Source of the DNA: Ilumatobacter fluminis
Lineage (GTDB): Bacteria > Actinomycetota > Acidimicrobiia > Acidimicrobiales > Ilumatobacteraceae
Assembly: GCF_004364865.1 (NCBI RefSeq)
Contig: NZ_SOAU01000001.1
Span: forward strand, 3,380,001-3,444,000
DNA length: 64,000 nt
Direction of reading: 5' to 3'
In this document: positions 41,151 through 49,958 of the stretch, in pieces
Position numbering within the stretch: position 1 is the first letter of the stretch
Layout: each line of letters begins with the position of its first letter
Made by a program: the position numbers and the translations under genes
The notes under the pieces: model-generated
Database searches by the model: none
The model's input: only the letters and a program-made list of their open reading frames with translations
Told to the model about the DNA's origin: nothing

Positions 41151-41885
41151 ATGACGACCTCATCGGAATCGGGGGACTTCGAGGGGCAGGCGTTCGCCCG
41201 CACGAGCTTCCGGGGCGCGACCTTCCGATCGTGCGATCTCAGCGGCGTGACGATGCGCGCCGTCGACGCGAACGGGCTCGACATCGACGGCCACGACATC
41301 CCGTTCGGCAGCCTGTTCGTCAACGGTGTCGACGTCGTGCCGCTCGTCGAGGCCGAGCTGAACCGGCGCTACCCCGGCCGAGAGTTGCAGCACGCCGAGA
41401 CGCCCGACGGGTTGCGCGAGGGTTGGGTGGCGGCCCAGGCGGCGTGGGCGGGAGTCGTGTCGGAGACACCGGTCGAGCTGCGAGACGCCCGCGTCGACGA
41501 CGAGTGGTCGCTCGCCCAGACGCTGCGACACATGGTGCTCGTGACCGACGCCTGGCTGCGCGGCGGGATCATGCGGATCGAGCAGCCGTTCCACGAGATC
41601 GGCCAGATCTTCTCGAGTGCGGAGCGGATGGGTTTCGACATGACGATCTTCCGCACCGACGAGCCGTCGTTCGACGAGATCATGGCGGCGCGGGCCGAGC
41701 GGCAGCAGATGGTGACCGACTTCCTCGCCGACGTCACTCCGGAGTTACTCGCGGAGGAACGTGACAACCCGTGGGACCGTGATGGCGACTGGCACCCGTC
41801 GGTCGGTGACTGCGTCCGGGTGATCCTGGAGGAGGAGTGGGCGCACCTCCGGTACGCGCAGCGTGACCTCGCGCTCCTGCGCTGA
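41151..41885 (+). CDS. Pentapeptide-repeat/DinB fusion protein
   Basis: A 244-residue protein. Residues ~8-55 have a short pentapeptide-like stretch (FARTSFRGATFRSCDLSG). Residues ~85-240 form a DinB/YfiT-like four-helix bundle, with WSLAQTLRHMVLVTDAWL, DWHPSVGDCVRV and EEEWAHLRYAQRDL; the His residues could bind a metal. DinB enzymes often use mycothiol or bacillithiol. AAGACT (41139-41144) is six bases before the ATG. Its partner and substrate are not known. Confidence 0.85.
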   Translation: MTTSSESGDFEGQAFARTSFRGATFRSCDLSGVTMRAVDANGLDIDGHDIPFGSLFVNGVDVVPLVEAELNRRYPGRELQHAETPDGLREGWVAAQAAWAGVVSETPVELRDARVDDEWSLAQTLRHMVLVTDAWLRGGIMRIEQPFHEIGQIFSSAERMGFDMTIFRTDEPSFDEIMAARAERQQMVTDFLADVTPELLAEERDNPWDRDGDWHPSVGDCVRVILEEEWAHLRYAQRDLALLR

Positions 41886-41915
41886 GCCGAGTCGGCGACG
41901 GGTCGGCCCGTTCGT

Positions 41916-42581
41916 TCAGGCGATGTCGAGTTGTCGACGCAGGGCATCGACCCCGTCGACGGACGCCTCGTCGAGCCAGGTCGGACGCAACGATCGCCAC
42001 CGCTCGGCTTCGAGCAGGACTCGCTGCTCTCGGCGTCGCTGCCCCTCGAACTCGTGGAACATCACGCCGTTCGGGAGGTAGCCGAGCCGTTCGGAGACGA
42101 TGCGGGAAGCGTCGTTGCCGTCCATGTAGCCGGATTCGGCGGCAGCAGCACCGAAGTGATCGAAGGCCAACGAGAGCATGAGGCCTCGAGCTCGGGTGCC
42201 GATGCCGGAACCCCGGCGTGACGGAACGAGGAACGAGCCGCTGTTGATCGTGCGCCGCACCCTGAATGCTGCCGCCTCCAGACCTTGGATGCCGACGGGT
42301 TCGCCGTCGACGACGACGGTGAGGGTCAGGCCCCAGTCGTCGGGCGACATCGTGGCGCGTTGCCGCCAGATCCACTGGAGCTCGAGACGGGCCATCTCCT
42401 CGGCCGTGTCGGCCTGCATCGCCCGATAGAGGTTGGGCAGGAAGTACCGCTGGTCGGCCGGGAGCAGATCGGGGATCCACGACGCGATGTGCAACGCGTC
42501 GTCGTCGGTGACCGGTCGCAGCTCGAGGTCGTCGTGGCGCAGACGCAGCCCGAACGGCGGCCACGCGGTCGTGAGGTCCAT
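41916..42581 (-). CDS. GNAT-family N-acetyltransferase
   Basis: A 221-residue RimJ/RimL-like GNAT. LELRPVTDDDALHIASW opens the fold, VDGEPVGIQGLEA is strand 4, and the acetyl-CoA loop is RRGSGIGTRARGLM (RxxGxG/A). GYMDGNDASRIVSERLGYLPNG matches the SxxvxeklGy block. Function could be protein or small-molecule acetylation. GACACT lies five bases before the ATG. Confidence 0.87.
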   Translation of the reverse strand: MDLTTAWPPFGLRLRHDDLELRPVTDDDALHIASWIPDLLPADQRYFLPNLYRAMQADTAEEMARLELQWIWRQRATMSPDDWGLTLTVVVDGEPVGIQGLEAAAFRVRRTINSGSFLVPSRRGSGIGTRARGLMLSLAFDHFGAAAAESGYMDGNDASRIVSERLGYLPNGVMFHEFEGQRRREQRVLLEAERWRSLRPTWLDEASVDGVDALRRQLDIA

Positions 42582-42629
42582 GCCCGAGTGTCGCAGCTTC
42601 CAGCCGGGCGCCCCGGCGAGGTTTCGGGG

Positions 42630-43523
42630 TCAGGTGGCGCCGACGATGTCGCGCCAGGTGTGCTGCGGAGCGAACCCGACGAGTCGCTTGGCCTTGTCGT
42701 TGGCGTAGAAGGTCGTGTGGCCGTCGAGATCGGCGCGGCGCTCGACGCCGGCGTAGAAACGGTCGTACACCTCCTCGCTCGTGATACCGACCGAGGTGTC
42801 GTCGTTCGACACATTGAACACCTCGTAGCCGAGACCGTCGGTACGGAGACAGCACTCGACCATGTGGCCGAGATCGCGGGCGTCGATGTAGGCGAAGATG
42901 TTCCGGCGGCGGAGCGCCGGGTCGGTCACGTAGGCCGGGAACTGCTCGGCGTACTCGTGCGGCTCGATGACGTTGTTGATACGGAGGCCGTAGACATCGA
43001 TGCCGGATCGGGCCTGGAACGAGCGGGCGGTGGCCTCGTTGACGACCTTCGACATTGCATAGCTGTCCTCGGGCACGGTCGGGTGATCCTCGTCGATCGG
43101 GACGTACTCGGGCCGCATCTCTCCGTCGGCGAAGCAGATGCCGTAGGTCGTCTCGGAGCTGGCGAAGATCACCTTGGGGATGCCGAGCCTCACGGCGGCG
43201 TCGAGCACGTTGTAGGTGCTGAGGACGTTGACGCGGTACGTCTCGTTGTCCGGGCAGATGAGGATCCGAGCGACCGCCGCGAAGTGGACGACGGCGTCGT
43301 AGGTCGGCACGCCGGTTCCCGGTTCGAGTTCGTCGAAGTCTGCGTAGGACGACAGGGCGTTGACGACCTGACCGGCGTCGGTGAGGTCGACGCGCAGATC
43401 GGGCACGCCGTCACGGCCGAGCGGCATGAGGTCGGCGTTCGTGACGCGATGACCCTGTGCGACGAGGTGGTCGATCGCGTACCGGCCGGCCTTGCCGCTC
43501 CCACCCGTGAAGAAGATGCGCAT
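42630..43523 (-). CDS. NAD-dependent epimerase/dehydratase (SDR)
   Basis: A 297-residue extended SDR. FFTGGSGKAGRYAI binds NAD(P), FASSETTYGI precedes the catalytic site, and YAMSK is YxxxK. YGLRINNVIEPHEY and YIDARDLGHMVE are typical of sugar-type epimerases. Unlike the SDR at the left edge, its active site is intact. ATG 43523 is seven bases after TAGGAT (43531-43536). No pathway neighbours are visible. Confidence 0.9.
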   Translation of the reverse strand: MRIFFTGGSGKAGRYAIDHLVAQGHRVTNADLMPLGRDGVPDLRVDLTDAGQVVNALSSYADFDELEPGTGVPTYDAVVHFAAVARILICPDNETYRVNVLSTYNVLDAAVRLGIPKVIFASSETTYGICFADGEMRPEYVPIDEDHPTVPEDSYAMSKVVNEATARSFQARSGIDVYGLRINNVIEPHEYAEQFPAYVTDPALRRRNIFAYIDARDLGHMVECCLRTDGLGYEVFNVSNDDTSVGITSEEVYDRFYAGVERRADLDGHTTFYANDKAKRLVGFAPQHTWRDIVGAT

Positions 43524-43530
43524 GCCGCCG

Positions 43531-43536
43531 ATCCTA
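43531..43536 (-). promoter_or_regulatory. -10 element of the SDR gene
   Basis: TAGGAT on the minus strand, seven bases, ATG 43523. The ~135 bp up to the next gene hold only a short GGACGCGTCC palindrome. Confidence 0.5.
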
Positions 43537-43674
43537 CGAACCGTTCCCGGACGGCAGGGACGCGTCCGTCCATCGAGTTCCTTCGGGGCGGATGATCACG
43601 GCTCCCCGTCGAGGGAACAAGTCGACGAGCCGAGGGGGACCGACGCTCGACGAAACTCGCCGGGCCGGAGGCGA

Positions 43675-44187
43675 CTATCGACCACCGGGGGGTTCGAGCC
43701 GACGCAGGATCTCCCCGACCACGTCGTCGGTCGGGCGGGTCGAGTCGACCACGAGGTCGACGTCGGGCCATGGTTCGTACGCCAGGTCGACGACGTCGTG
43801 CCAGGTCGGCAGGTCGTGCCCCGGCAGGTCGGCGGTGCGCTGCTCGACGCGTCGACGATGGACGTCGGCGTCGCCACAGACCACCTCGACCGACAGCAAA
43901 CGGACGTCCAGTTCGTTCGCCAGATCGCTCCAGCCGCGTCGAGCCTCACCGACCGGGTTCACCGCATCGACGACCACGTGCAGCTGCTCGAGCAGCATGG
44001 ATCGCACGACGTGATGAGCGATCTCGTATCCGGTCGCACCGAGTCCGCCCGGCGGGACCGGGCCCGTACGTTGCAAGCCGATCTCGATGGCATCGATCCG
44101 AACGAAGCTCGCTCCCGTTCGTCGACAGAGCGACCCCGAGATCGTCGTCTTGCCCACCCCGGGCAACCCTGCGAACACCATGAGCAC
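43675..44187 (-). CDS. P-loop kinase-like protein (AAA family)
   Basis: A 170-residue nucleotide kinase-like protein. The Walker A loop FAGLPGVGKTTIS (residues ~4-16) is followed by VRIDAIEIGLQR and VVVDAVNPVGEARRGW, as in the Zeta/CPT-like small kinases. The substrate is unknown. I chose GTG 44187 because TACGTT (44195-44200) is seven bases upstream; a TTG at 44196 and an ATG at 44181 are also in frame. Confidence 0.82.
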   Translation of the reverse strand: MLMVFAGLPGVGKTTISGSLCRRTGASFVRIDAIEIGLQRTGPVPPGGLGATGYEIAHHVVRSMLLEQLHVVVDAVNPVGEARRGWSDLANELDVRLLSVEVVCGDADVHRRRVEQRTADLPGHDLPTWHDVVDLAYEPWPDVDLVVDSTRPTDDVVGEILRRLEPPGGR

Positions 44188-44256
44188 GTCGACCAACGTA
44201 GGCGCTCGGGTCGTTCTCGGCGCTCCGCGACACCACGACGCCCGACGTGCACCGGC

Positions 44257-44652
44257 TCAGGGCGAGCGAGGTACCGAGAGTGCTGCCGCCATGCCTGGTG
44301 GGTCGTCGACGTCGAGAACGAGGCGGCGGAAGCCTCTGCGTGGTACCAGGTCGATGACGAGGAGCGGGCGCGTCGCGTCGCCGGCCGCGACCGCCCAGAA
44401 CTGGTTGCCGGGAACGCCACGACCCAGCATCGTGCCGACCCGTCGACGGTTCGGGTGCTCGCGCCCGAGGTGGGTGCCGATGCCGACGGAACGATGGTCG
44501 ATCAGCGTCTCGAGCTCGTGGCGTTCCTCGACCCGGGCACCGGACACGTCGGCCAGAGGCACAACGAGTCGGCCACGCAGGTTCATCGCTCGATCCCATC
44601 CGCTCAGCGCGATGACGAGTGCGTCGTCACGCCGACGAACGGAGAAACCCAT
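44257..44652 (-). CDS. Conserved protein, possible bacterial PH-like domain
   Basis: A 131-residue protein I do not recognise firmly. The strand-rich sequence (DALVIALSGWDRAMNL, LVVPLADVSGARV, NQFWAVAAGD, LLVIDLV) and the terminal LVLDVDDP recall small bacterial PH-like domains. TAGCAC lies six bases before ATG 44652, which supports it as a real gene. No signal or membrane segment is present. Confidence 0.6.
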   Translation of the reverse strand: MGFSVRRRDDALVIALSGWDRAMNLRGRLVVPLADVSGARVEERHELETLIDHRSVGIGTHLGREHPNRRRVGTMLGRGVPGNQFWAVAAGDATRPLLVIDLVPRRGFRRLVLDVDDPPGMAAALSVPRSP

Positions 44653-44768
44653 CGACCCGTGCTAGCACGGGGCGCACTGACGCTCAGGCTCTCCGATGGT
44701 CGAAGAAATCTCGAGACTTCTTCGTCGGGAGGGTCTGGAATCGGGAAACTCTGTTACACCCCTTCGTC

Positions 44769-46085
44769 ATGATGGGGTGTATGAGTTCTCCCGACCCCGC
44801 AGCTGAGTTGACCGCGATCTTCGCGGTCGATGTGGCTGCGGCTGATCCGACCGGTTGTGCTGCGGTGTTGGGTGCGACGCGTCGGTTGCGGGGGTTCATC
44901 GATCAGGTCGAAGCCACTGTGACGCGCCGGATGATCGAACTCCATGAGCAGCAGGGTGCAGCACCGGCTGCCGATGTGCACGCGCAGACCGGTGGTGTGT
45001 CATCGGCGGAGGGGAAGCGGAAGGAGCGTCGCTCGAAGACGTTGGATGAGGCGCCGTCGTTCGAAGACGCGTTGGGTGCGGGTGAGATCGGTGCCGAGCA
45101 CGTCGACGCGTTGGCGAATGCCACAGCGAAGCTCGACGACGACGTGAAGCATGAACTGTTCGATCGTGAAGACGACCTCTTGGACGATGCGAGGCGTTTG
45201 TCGCCGGAGGAGTTCGGTCGGTCGGTTCGTGATCTGGCTCGGGTGATCGAGCGCGACAACGGCATCGAACGCTCGACTCGACAGCGGCGCAGCACGTTCC
45301 TGTCCCGCAAGACGAACACGGCGACTGGGTTGGTGGAGGGACGGTTCGCGCTCCATCCGGAACTGGCCAGCAAGGTGTTCGGGCCGGTCGACCGACACGT
45401 CTCGACGCTCATCAAGGAGGGCGCGGCCGCAGGGGATCCGGAGTGTGTCGACCGCAGCGTTGACCGCAACCGATTGGCGGCGGAGGCGTTGGGCGAGTTG
45501 GTCGCAGCCGGGAACCGGCATCTGCACCCGGGCACCGGTGACGTGACCTTGATCGCGGACGCTCACACGGTCGCCTCGGGTGATCTCACCGACGAATCGG
45601 TGTGTGAGACCGGTGACGGGTCAGCCGTGGCGCCGGCGACGGTGTCGCGGGTGATGTGCAACGCCCGCGTCACGGTCGTGTTCGTCGATGAACACGGTGT
45701 GCCGCTGTCGGCGGGGCGCACGGCACGCAACGCGAACCGTGCTCAACGGCGAGCGCTGCGGGCGATGTATCGGACGTGCGGGTTCGGGGACTGCGATGTT
45801 CCGTTCGATCGGTGCGAGATGCATCACATCGTCCCGTGGGAGCACGGTGGCAGCACCGATCTCGACAACCTCATCCCGCTCTGCTCACGACACCACCACG
45901 TCGTCCACGAAGGCGGCTGGACACTCGAACTCACCGACGATCGAACACTCACGGTCCGGCAACCCGACGGCCAGGTGTTCACGGTCAGTGAACCGGATGT
46001 ACCGCCACAACGCCGCCGACGGCGAACGGTCGACGAACAGGAACCGGCACCGGAACGGGTGCGGGAGCGACAACCCGCAGCGTGA
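44769..46085 (+). CDS. DUF222/HNH endonuclease-domain protein (13E12-like)
   Basis: A 438-residue protein with a helical DUF222 region (~1-320) and a C-terminal HNH nuclease motif: CGFGDC, CEMHHIVPWEHGG, DNLIPLCSRHHHVVH. Such proteins are often multicopy in actinobacteria (REP13E12-like) and behave like mobile or domesticated nucleases. Codon use is less GC-biased than the neighbours (many TTG and GAT codons), which fits transfer. The start is ATG 44769; ATG 44781 with GGGG five bases upstream is equally plausible. A hairpin follows. Confidence 0.9.
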   Translation: MMGCMSSPDPAAELTAIFAVDVAAADPTGCAAVLGATRRLRGFIDQVEATVTRRMIELHEQQGAAPAADVHAQTGGVSSAEGKRKERRSKTLDEAPSFEDALGAGEIGAEHVDALANATAKLDDDVKHELFDREDDLLDDARRLSPEEFGRSVRDLARVIERDNGIERSTRQRRSTFLSRKTNTATGLVEGRFALHPELASKVFGPVDRHVSTLIKEGAAAGDPECVDRSVDRNRLAAEALGELVAAGNRHLHPGTGDVTLIADAHTVASGDLTDESVCETGDGSAVAPATVSRVMCNARVTVVFVDEHGVPLSAGRTARNANRAQRRALRAMYRTCGFGDCDVPFDRCEMHHIVPWEHGGSTDLDNLIPLCSRHHHVVHEGGWTLELTDDRTLTVRQPDGQVFTVSEPDVPPQRRRRRTVDEQEPAPERVRERQPAA

Positions 46086-46134
46086 CGCGCGCCGCCCGAC
46101 CCCGAGCTCACCGACTCGAGAACCGACCGATCGA

Positions 46135-46153
46135 CCCCAGCCCTGCGCTGGGG
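46135..46153 (+). terminator. Hairpin after the DUF222/HNH gene
   Basis: Arms CCCCAG and CTGGGG with a 7-base loop lie 50 bases past the stop, between the HNH gene and the PH-like gene. Confidence 0.5.
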
Positions 46154-46214
46154 CGGCGGCGCGCCCCGAAGACCGCCGAAAGGTTGTCGAAAGGTCGGCG
46201 GGGATCATGGCCGC

Positions 46215-46742
46215 ATGAAGCTGAACGAGCGGGTCCGCGGCATCGTCGCCGACGACCTCGAACCGGGTGAGCAGATCCAGGCCGTCGTCGGGCTGGCGAA
46301 CCAGATCGGGACCGGACGGGTCTCGTCGGGCGGCACCGTCCACGGCAGCGGATCGTCGGCGCTCGGCACCCAGTACGCCCAGGACCGCGGTCTCGACCTC
46401 GACAACCCGAAGCTCCGCGCCGATCTCCTGGCTTCCTGGCTCACCGTCACCGATCGCCGACTCCTGTTCCACAAGCCGAAGCAGACGTCGATCCGACCGA
46501 CGCCCGGCGCCCTGATCGAGGCGATCGACCGTGACGGCATCCGGCTCCACTGGTTCGACGCCAAGGGATACGGACTGTCCAACCGCGTGATCCACCTCGA
46601 GTTCCCCGACGGGCGACATCTGGTGTCGGCCACGATGCTGAAGGCGACCCTTCGACGCAAGCCGTACAACGACGAACCGTTCCTCCTCGTCGAAGCATTC
46701 GGCAACACCGGCGCCGAGGTCGTGACCGCCGAACGCTCCTGA
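46215..46742 (+). CDS. Conserved protein of unknown function
   Basis: A 175-residue soluble protein. Residues ~10-60 have ERVRGIVADDLEPGEQIQAVV and GTQYAQDRGLDLD; ~75-150 have WLTVTDRRLLFHKP and VIHLEFPDGRHLVSA, which resembles bacterial PH-like or YdjO-type sensor domains. No catalytic motif is seen. GATCAT (46203-46208) is six bases before ATG 46215. It ends 42 bp before adenylate kinase and could be part of the same unit. Confidence 0.7.
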   Translation: MKLNERVRGIVADDLEPGEQIQAVVGLANQIGTGRVSSGGTVHGSGSSALGTQYAQDRGLDLDNPKLRADLLASWLTVTDRRLLFHKPKQTSIRPTPGALIEAIDRDGIRLHWFDAKGYGLSNRVIHLEFPDGRHLVSATMLKATLRRKPYNDEPFLLVEAFGNTGAEVVTAERS

Positions 46743-46772
46743 CCGCCGCTCGGGGCGAGCGCACGGGCGTGC

Positions 46773-46778
46773 CAACAT
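46773..46778 (+). promoter_or_regulatory. -10 element of the adenylate kinase gene
   Basis: CAACAT, six bases, GTG 46785. Confidence 0.45.
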
Positions 46779-46784
46779 GACGTC

Positions 46785-47426
46785 GTGCGCAAGTACGTGA
46801 TCATGGGGGTGCAGGGCAGCGGCAAGGGCACCCAAGCCCGCCGACTCGCCGCCGACTTCGAGCTCGAACACATCGAGGTCGGCGACATCTTCCGCTGGAA
46901 CGTGCAGCACCACACCAAGCTCGGCGCGCGGGTCCGCCGCGACATCGACGCCGGGATGCTGGTCGGCGACGACGTCGTCGAGCAGGTGGTGCGCGACCGG
47001 CTCGAGGCGCACGACTGGAACTACGGGTTCGTCATCGACGGCTTCCCACGCACGGTCGGCCAGGCCGAGTTCTTCCTCGAGCGCTACGACATCGACGCCG
47101 TGATCCATCTCGTCATGCCCGACGCCGAGGTCGAGGCGAGGATCATGGCCCGCCGGGTCTGCTCCGAGTGTGGTCTCGACTACAACCACATGTCGCACCG
47201 CCCCGACGTCGACGGTCGCTGCGACGTGTGCGGCGGTCAGCTCGTGGCGCGGAACGACGACACGCCCGACGCGCTCGCCCAACGGCTCCGCGACTACCAC
47301 GAGCGGACCGAGCCGGCGCTCGAGCTGTTCGCCGCCAAGGAACAGCTCGTCGAGATCGACGCCACCCGGTCGAAAGACGACGTCTTCGACGCCATCACGT
47401 CGCAGCTCGGTCTCGCCAACGGCTGA
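46785..47426 (+). CDS. adk: Adenylate kinase family, zinc-LID type
   Basis: A 213-residue nucleoside monophosphate kinase. The P-loop GVQGSGKGTQ, NMP-binding region and GFPRTVGQAE are standard. The LID has a Cys4 zinc site, CSEC and CDVC, then RNDDTPDALAQRLRDYHERT. Adenylate kinase makes ADP from AMP and ATP. It is not in a ribosomal-protein operon here, so it may be an additional copy. GTG 46785 is supported by CAACAT six bases upstream. The symbol is by family. Confidence 0.92.
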   Translation: MRKYVIMGVQGSGKGTQARRLAADFELEHIEVGDIFRWNVQHHTKLGARVRRDIDAGMLVGDDVVEQVVRDRLEAHDWNYGFVIDGFPRTVGQAEFFLERYDIDAVIHLVMPDAEVEARIMARRVCSECGLDYNHMSHRPDVDGRCDVCGGQLVARNDDTPDALAQRLRDYHERTEPALELFAAKEQLVEIDATRSKDDVFDAITSQLGLANG

Positions 47427-47435
47427 CCGGCTCGG

Positions 47436-47441
47436 TACGCT
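47436..47441 (+). promoter_or_regulatory. -10 element of the class II aldolase gene
   Basis: TACGCT, six bases, ATG 47448, identical in hexamer and spacing to the LigD-type gene. Confidence 0.6.
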
Positions 47442-47447
47442 CGGTTC

Positions 47448-48266
47448 ATGGCGATGACCGACGAATCCGTCCGCACGATCGATGGGGTTCCGCTCACCCC
47501 GAAGACCGACCTGTACTTCCGCACGCCGCCCGAGTTCGACACGGTCGAGGAGGAGCGTCTGCACCGCAAGCAGAAGCTCGCCGGCGCGCTGCGCATCTTC
47601 GGCAAGTTCGGCTTCAGCGAGGGCGTAGCCGGGCACATCACCGTGCGCGACCCCGAGTATCCCGACATGTTCTGGGTGAACCCGCTCGGTGTCAGCTTCC
47701 GCCACATGCGGGTCTCCGATCTGATCCTGTGCGATCACGAGGGCAACGTCGTCTACGGCGGCCACCACGTGAACCGCGCCGCCTACGTGCTGCACGCAGC
47801 GATCCACCAGGCACGCCCCGACGTCGTCGCCGCCGCCCACTCGCACTCGCCGTACGGCAAGTCGTTCAGCTCGCTCGGCATCCCGCTCGCCCCGCTCACC
47901 CAAGACGCATGCGCCTTCTACGACGATCACGTCGTCATCGCCGAACAGGGCGGCGCCGTCGTGTTCGAGGTCGAGGCAGGCAAGGAGTTCGCATCGAAGT
48001 TCGGCGACGGCAAGGCGGCGATCCACCAGAACCACGGCCTGTTCACCGTCGGCACGACCGTCGACGAGGCGTGCTGGTGGTTCGTGACGATGGAGCGCTC
48101 GTGCCAGGCCCAGCTGATGGCGATGGCCGCCGGCACCCCGCACGAGATCCGCGACGAGTACGCCCGCTACACGTTCAACGAGACGGGCAGCCACGCCGTC
48201 GGCTGGTACCAGTTCCAGCCGATGTGGGACGAGATCCAGCGCTCCGACCCCGACCTGTTCGACTGA
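47448..48266 (+). CDS. Class II aldolase/adducin family protein
   Basis: A 272-residue zinc enzyme of the fuculose-phosphate aldolase/adducin fold. SEGVAGHITVRDP, AAAHSHSPYGK and HQNHGLFTVG supply the zinc-binding His residues. The N-terminal ~35 residues are an extension common in actinobacterial members. Substrates of these members are mostly unknown. The ATG at 47448 follows TACGCT by six bases, and the gene lies 21 bp after the adenylate kinase. Confidence 0.9.
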   Translation: MAMTDESVRTIDGVPLTPKTDLYFRTPPEFDTVEEERLHRKQKLAGALRIFGKFGFSEGVAGHITVRDPEYPDMFWVNPLGVSFRHMRVSDLILCDHEGNVVYGGHHVNRAAYVLHAAIHQARPDVVAAAHSHSPYGKSFSSLGIPLAPLTQDACAFYDDHVVIAEQGGAVVFEVEAGKEFASKFGDGKAAIHQNHGLFTVGTTVDEACWWFVTMERSCQAQLMAMAAGTPHEIRDEYARYTFNETGSHAVGWYQFQPMWDEIQRSDPDLFD

Positions 48267-48291
48267 ACTCGCCCGCCGGCGGCAACGGACG

Positions 48292-48606
48292 TCAGGCGGC
48301 GATCACGACGAAGGCCACGACCCACATCAGGGTCGGGCCGACCATGGAGAGCATGATCCAGCGCGCCTCGCTGCCACCGCGTCCGTTCAACGCGCCGAAC
48401 CCGACGAACGGGGCGACGATCGCCATCACGGCGAGCAGTGCGAGCACGAGCAGCCAGGTGGAGCTCCCGCAGTCGTCCTCCATCGAGCAGCCAATGCCGC
48501 GACCGATCGCCAGCAGCACCGTGGCCAGTCCGACGACGAAGCCGCCGACGAGCGACAGCGTCAGCGCCGTCGGCGCCCACGACGGTCGATCCGGTTGCTG
48601 CGACAT
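48292..48606 (-). CDS. Small integral membrane protein
   Basis: A 104-residue protein with about three helices (~15-35, ~50-70, ~82-104). Cys residues at ~40-46 (GCSMEDDC) lie in a loop between the first two helices and may form a disulfide outside the membrane. I do not recognise the family. ATG 48606 is six bases after TACGCT (48613-48618), so the longer reading up to 48738, which overlaps the next gene, is rejected. Confidence 0.72.
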   Translation of the reverse strand: MSQQPDRPSWAPTALTLSLVGGFVVGLATVLLAIGRGIGCSMEDDCGSSTWLLVLALLAVMAIVAPFVGFGALNGRGGSEARWIMLSMVGPTLMWVVAFVVIAA

Positions 48607-48612
48607 GCGCGC

Positions 48613-48618
48613 AGCGTA
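48613..48618 (-). promoter_or_regulatory. -10 element of the small membrane protein gene
   Basis: TACGCT on the minus strand, six bases, ATG 48606. Confidence 0.55.
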
Positions 48619-48656
48619 GACAACGACGGCTGACGACCGCTGACGACCGCACCGTG

Positions 48657-49631
48657 TCAGTGTCCGTGGCCGTCGCCCGCCATCGAGGTGATCACGAGCC
48701 CGGCGAGCACCGTCGCCATGCCGACCACGTGGATCCACTGGAACGGCTCGCCGAGCAGGACGTACGAGAGCACCAGTGCGCTGACCGGCATGACGCCCAT
48801 GAACACCGACGCCGTCGTCCCGCTCACATCACGGTTGCCCATGAACCAGAGCACCGACCCGAGCGCCATGGTGCCGGCGCCCCACCAGAGGGCACCGAGC
48901 CACTCCGACGTCGACGGCTCCGTCCAGTCGAACCCGATCAGATCCCAGATCGCGAGCGGCGAGAACGCCACGATCGCAACGACCGCTGCGAGCAGGGTGA
49001 GGCTCATCGGGTCGAGATCGGCGGACAGTTGCATCCCGACCAAGGTGTAGGTGGCCTCGCAGCAGACGGCGGCGAAGACGAGCAGCGACCCGACGACGAC
49101 CAGATCCCCCGAATCGCTGCCGGTCGACCCGAAGATGTTGACGATCACGACGCCAGTGACGGCGAGCGCGATCGCGATCGTCTTCCACTTCGTGAGGTGA
49201 TCGCCGAGGAACAGCACCGACGCGACGGCCGTGACGGCGGGCGTCGTCGCCATGACGATCGCGCCGACGGCTCCGGGAGCCTCTCGCATCCCGATCAGCA
49301 TGAACGCCGTGAACGCGAACGTGCCGACCACGCCGATCGCTGTGAGACGCCACCGGTCGGCCGCGTCGATCGTCCTGACCGTCTGCCACAACGACGGTTC
49401 ATCGCGACGCCGACGTCGCCACCACACCATGGGGGCGAGTACCGCTGCGGCGACGAGCATCCGGGTCGTCGAGCCGAGCCACACGGGGAACGAGCGCCCG
49501 ACGATCCGGCTCACCGGTGTCGCCGAGCCGAAGCACGCCATCCCCATCACCATCAGGGCCGCAGCCCGCGGGTCGACACTCGTTCCGGCGGTCGACGTCG
49601 TGGTCGTGCTCGTCGTCGTGTCCGTTGCCAT
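48657..49631 (-). CDS. EamA/DMT-family transporter
   Basis: A 324-residue transporter with about ten helices. A Thr-rich N-terminus precedes the first EamA repeat (MGMACFGSATPVSRIVG). MREAPGAVGAIVMATTPAVTAV and ASVFMGVMPVSALVLSYVLLGEP mark the ends of the two repeats. The TACGGC hexamer is six bases before the ATG. A short His tail (GDGHGH) ends the protein. The substrate is not known. Confidence 0.88.
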   Translation of the reverse strand: MATDTTTSTTTTSTAGTSVDPRAAALMVMGMACFGSATPVSRIVGRSFPVWLGSTTRMLVAAAVLAPMVWWRRRRRDEPSLWQTVRTIDAADRWRLTAIGVVGTFAFTAFMLIGMREAPGAVGAIVMATTPAVTAVASVLFLGDHLTKWKTIAIALAVTGVVIVNIFGSTGSDSGDLVVVGSLLVFAAVCCEATYTLVGMQLSADLDPMSLTLLAAVVAIVAFSPLAIWDLIGFDWTEPSTSEWLGALWWGAGTMALGSVLWFMGNRDVSGTTASVFMGVMPVSALVLSYVLLGEPFQWIHVVGMATVLAGLVITSMAGDGHGH

Positions 49632-49946
49632 GACGGTGCCGTACCCGCTCCCGGTCAGCCAGAACCGTGACGGCGCGCCGATCGGGCGAGATGGGTGACG
49701 AACCGACGAGCACCCGCTCCATCCGGTCGATGCGACACGCGCCGAACGCCGACCCAGACCGACTGCGACCGCTCGTGAGATGTCGTTCGGTTACCTAGGA
49801 GCGGCGGGCTCGGGCGGACGGTCCGGCCTCACTCGAGACCCGGAACAGTCGCACCGAAACGACATGAAATTGGTACTTGCGCTCCAGACCTCCGATCGTC
49901 AGAATCACGTCGACAATCCAATGGCGCCGAGGCGCCCGATCGGAAC
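49632..49946. other. Intergenic region without a gene
   Basis: About 315 bases between the divergent EamA gene and the peptide-transport operon. It holds the promoter and leader of that operon, but I see no convincing -35/-10 pair, and no tRNA or riboswitch. GGTTACCTAGG (near 49790) is a weak palindrome. Small readings through it look like chance. Confidence 0.5.
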
Positions 49947-49954
49947 AGGGAGAG
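49947..49954 (+). promoter_or_regulatory. Ribosome binding site of the peptide-binding protein gene
   Basis: AGGGAGAG ends four bases before ATG 49959, one of the few canonical Shine-Dalgarno sites in the window. Confidence 0.7.
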
Positions 49955-49958
49955 TTCG

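Noticed and set aside
44769-46085. Insertion sequence or group II intron around the HNH gene
   Set aside because: I see no inverted repeats, target duplications, transposase or reverse transcriptase; only the DUF222/HNH protein is supported.
45885-48194. Long minus-strand open frame across adk and the aldolase
   Set aside because: Adenylate kinase and aldolase motifs are intact on plus; the minus product has no recognisable feature.
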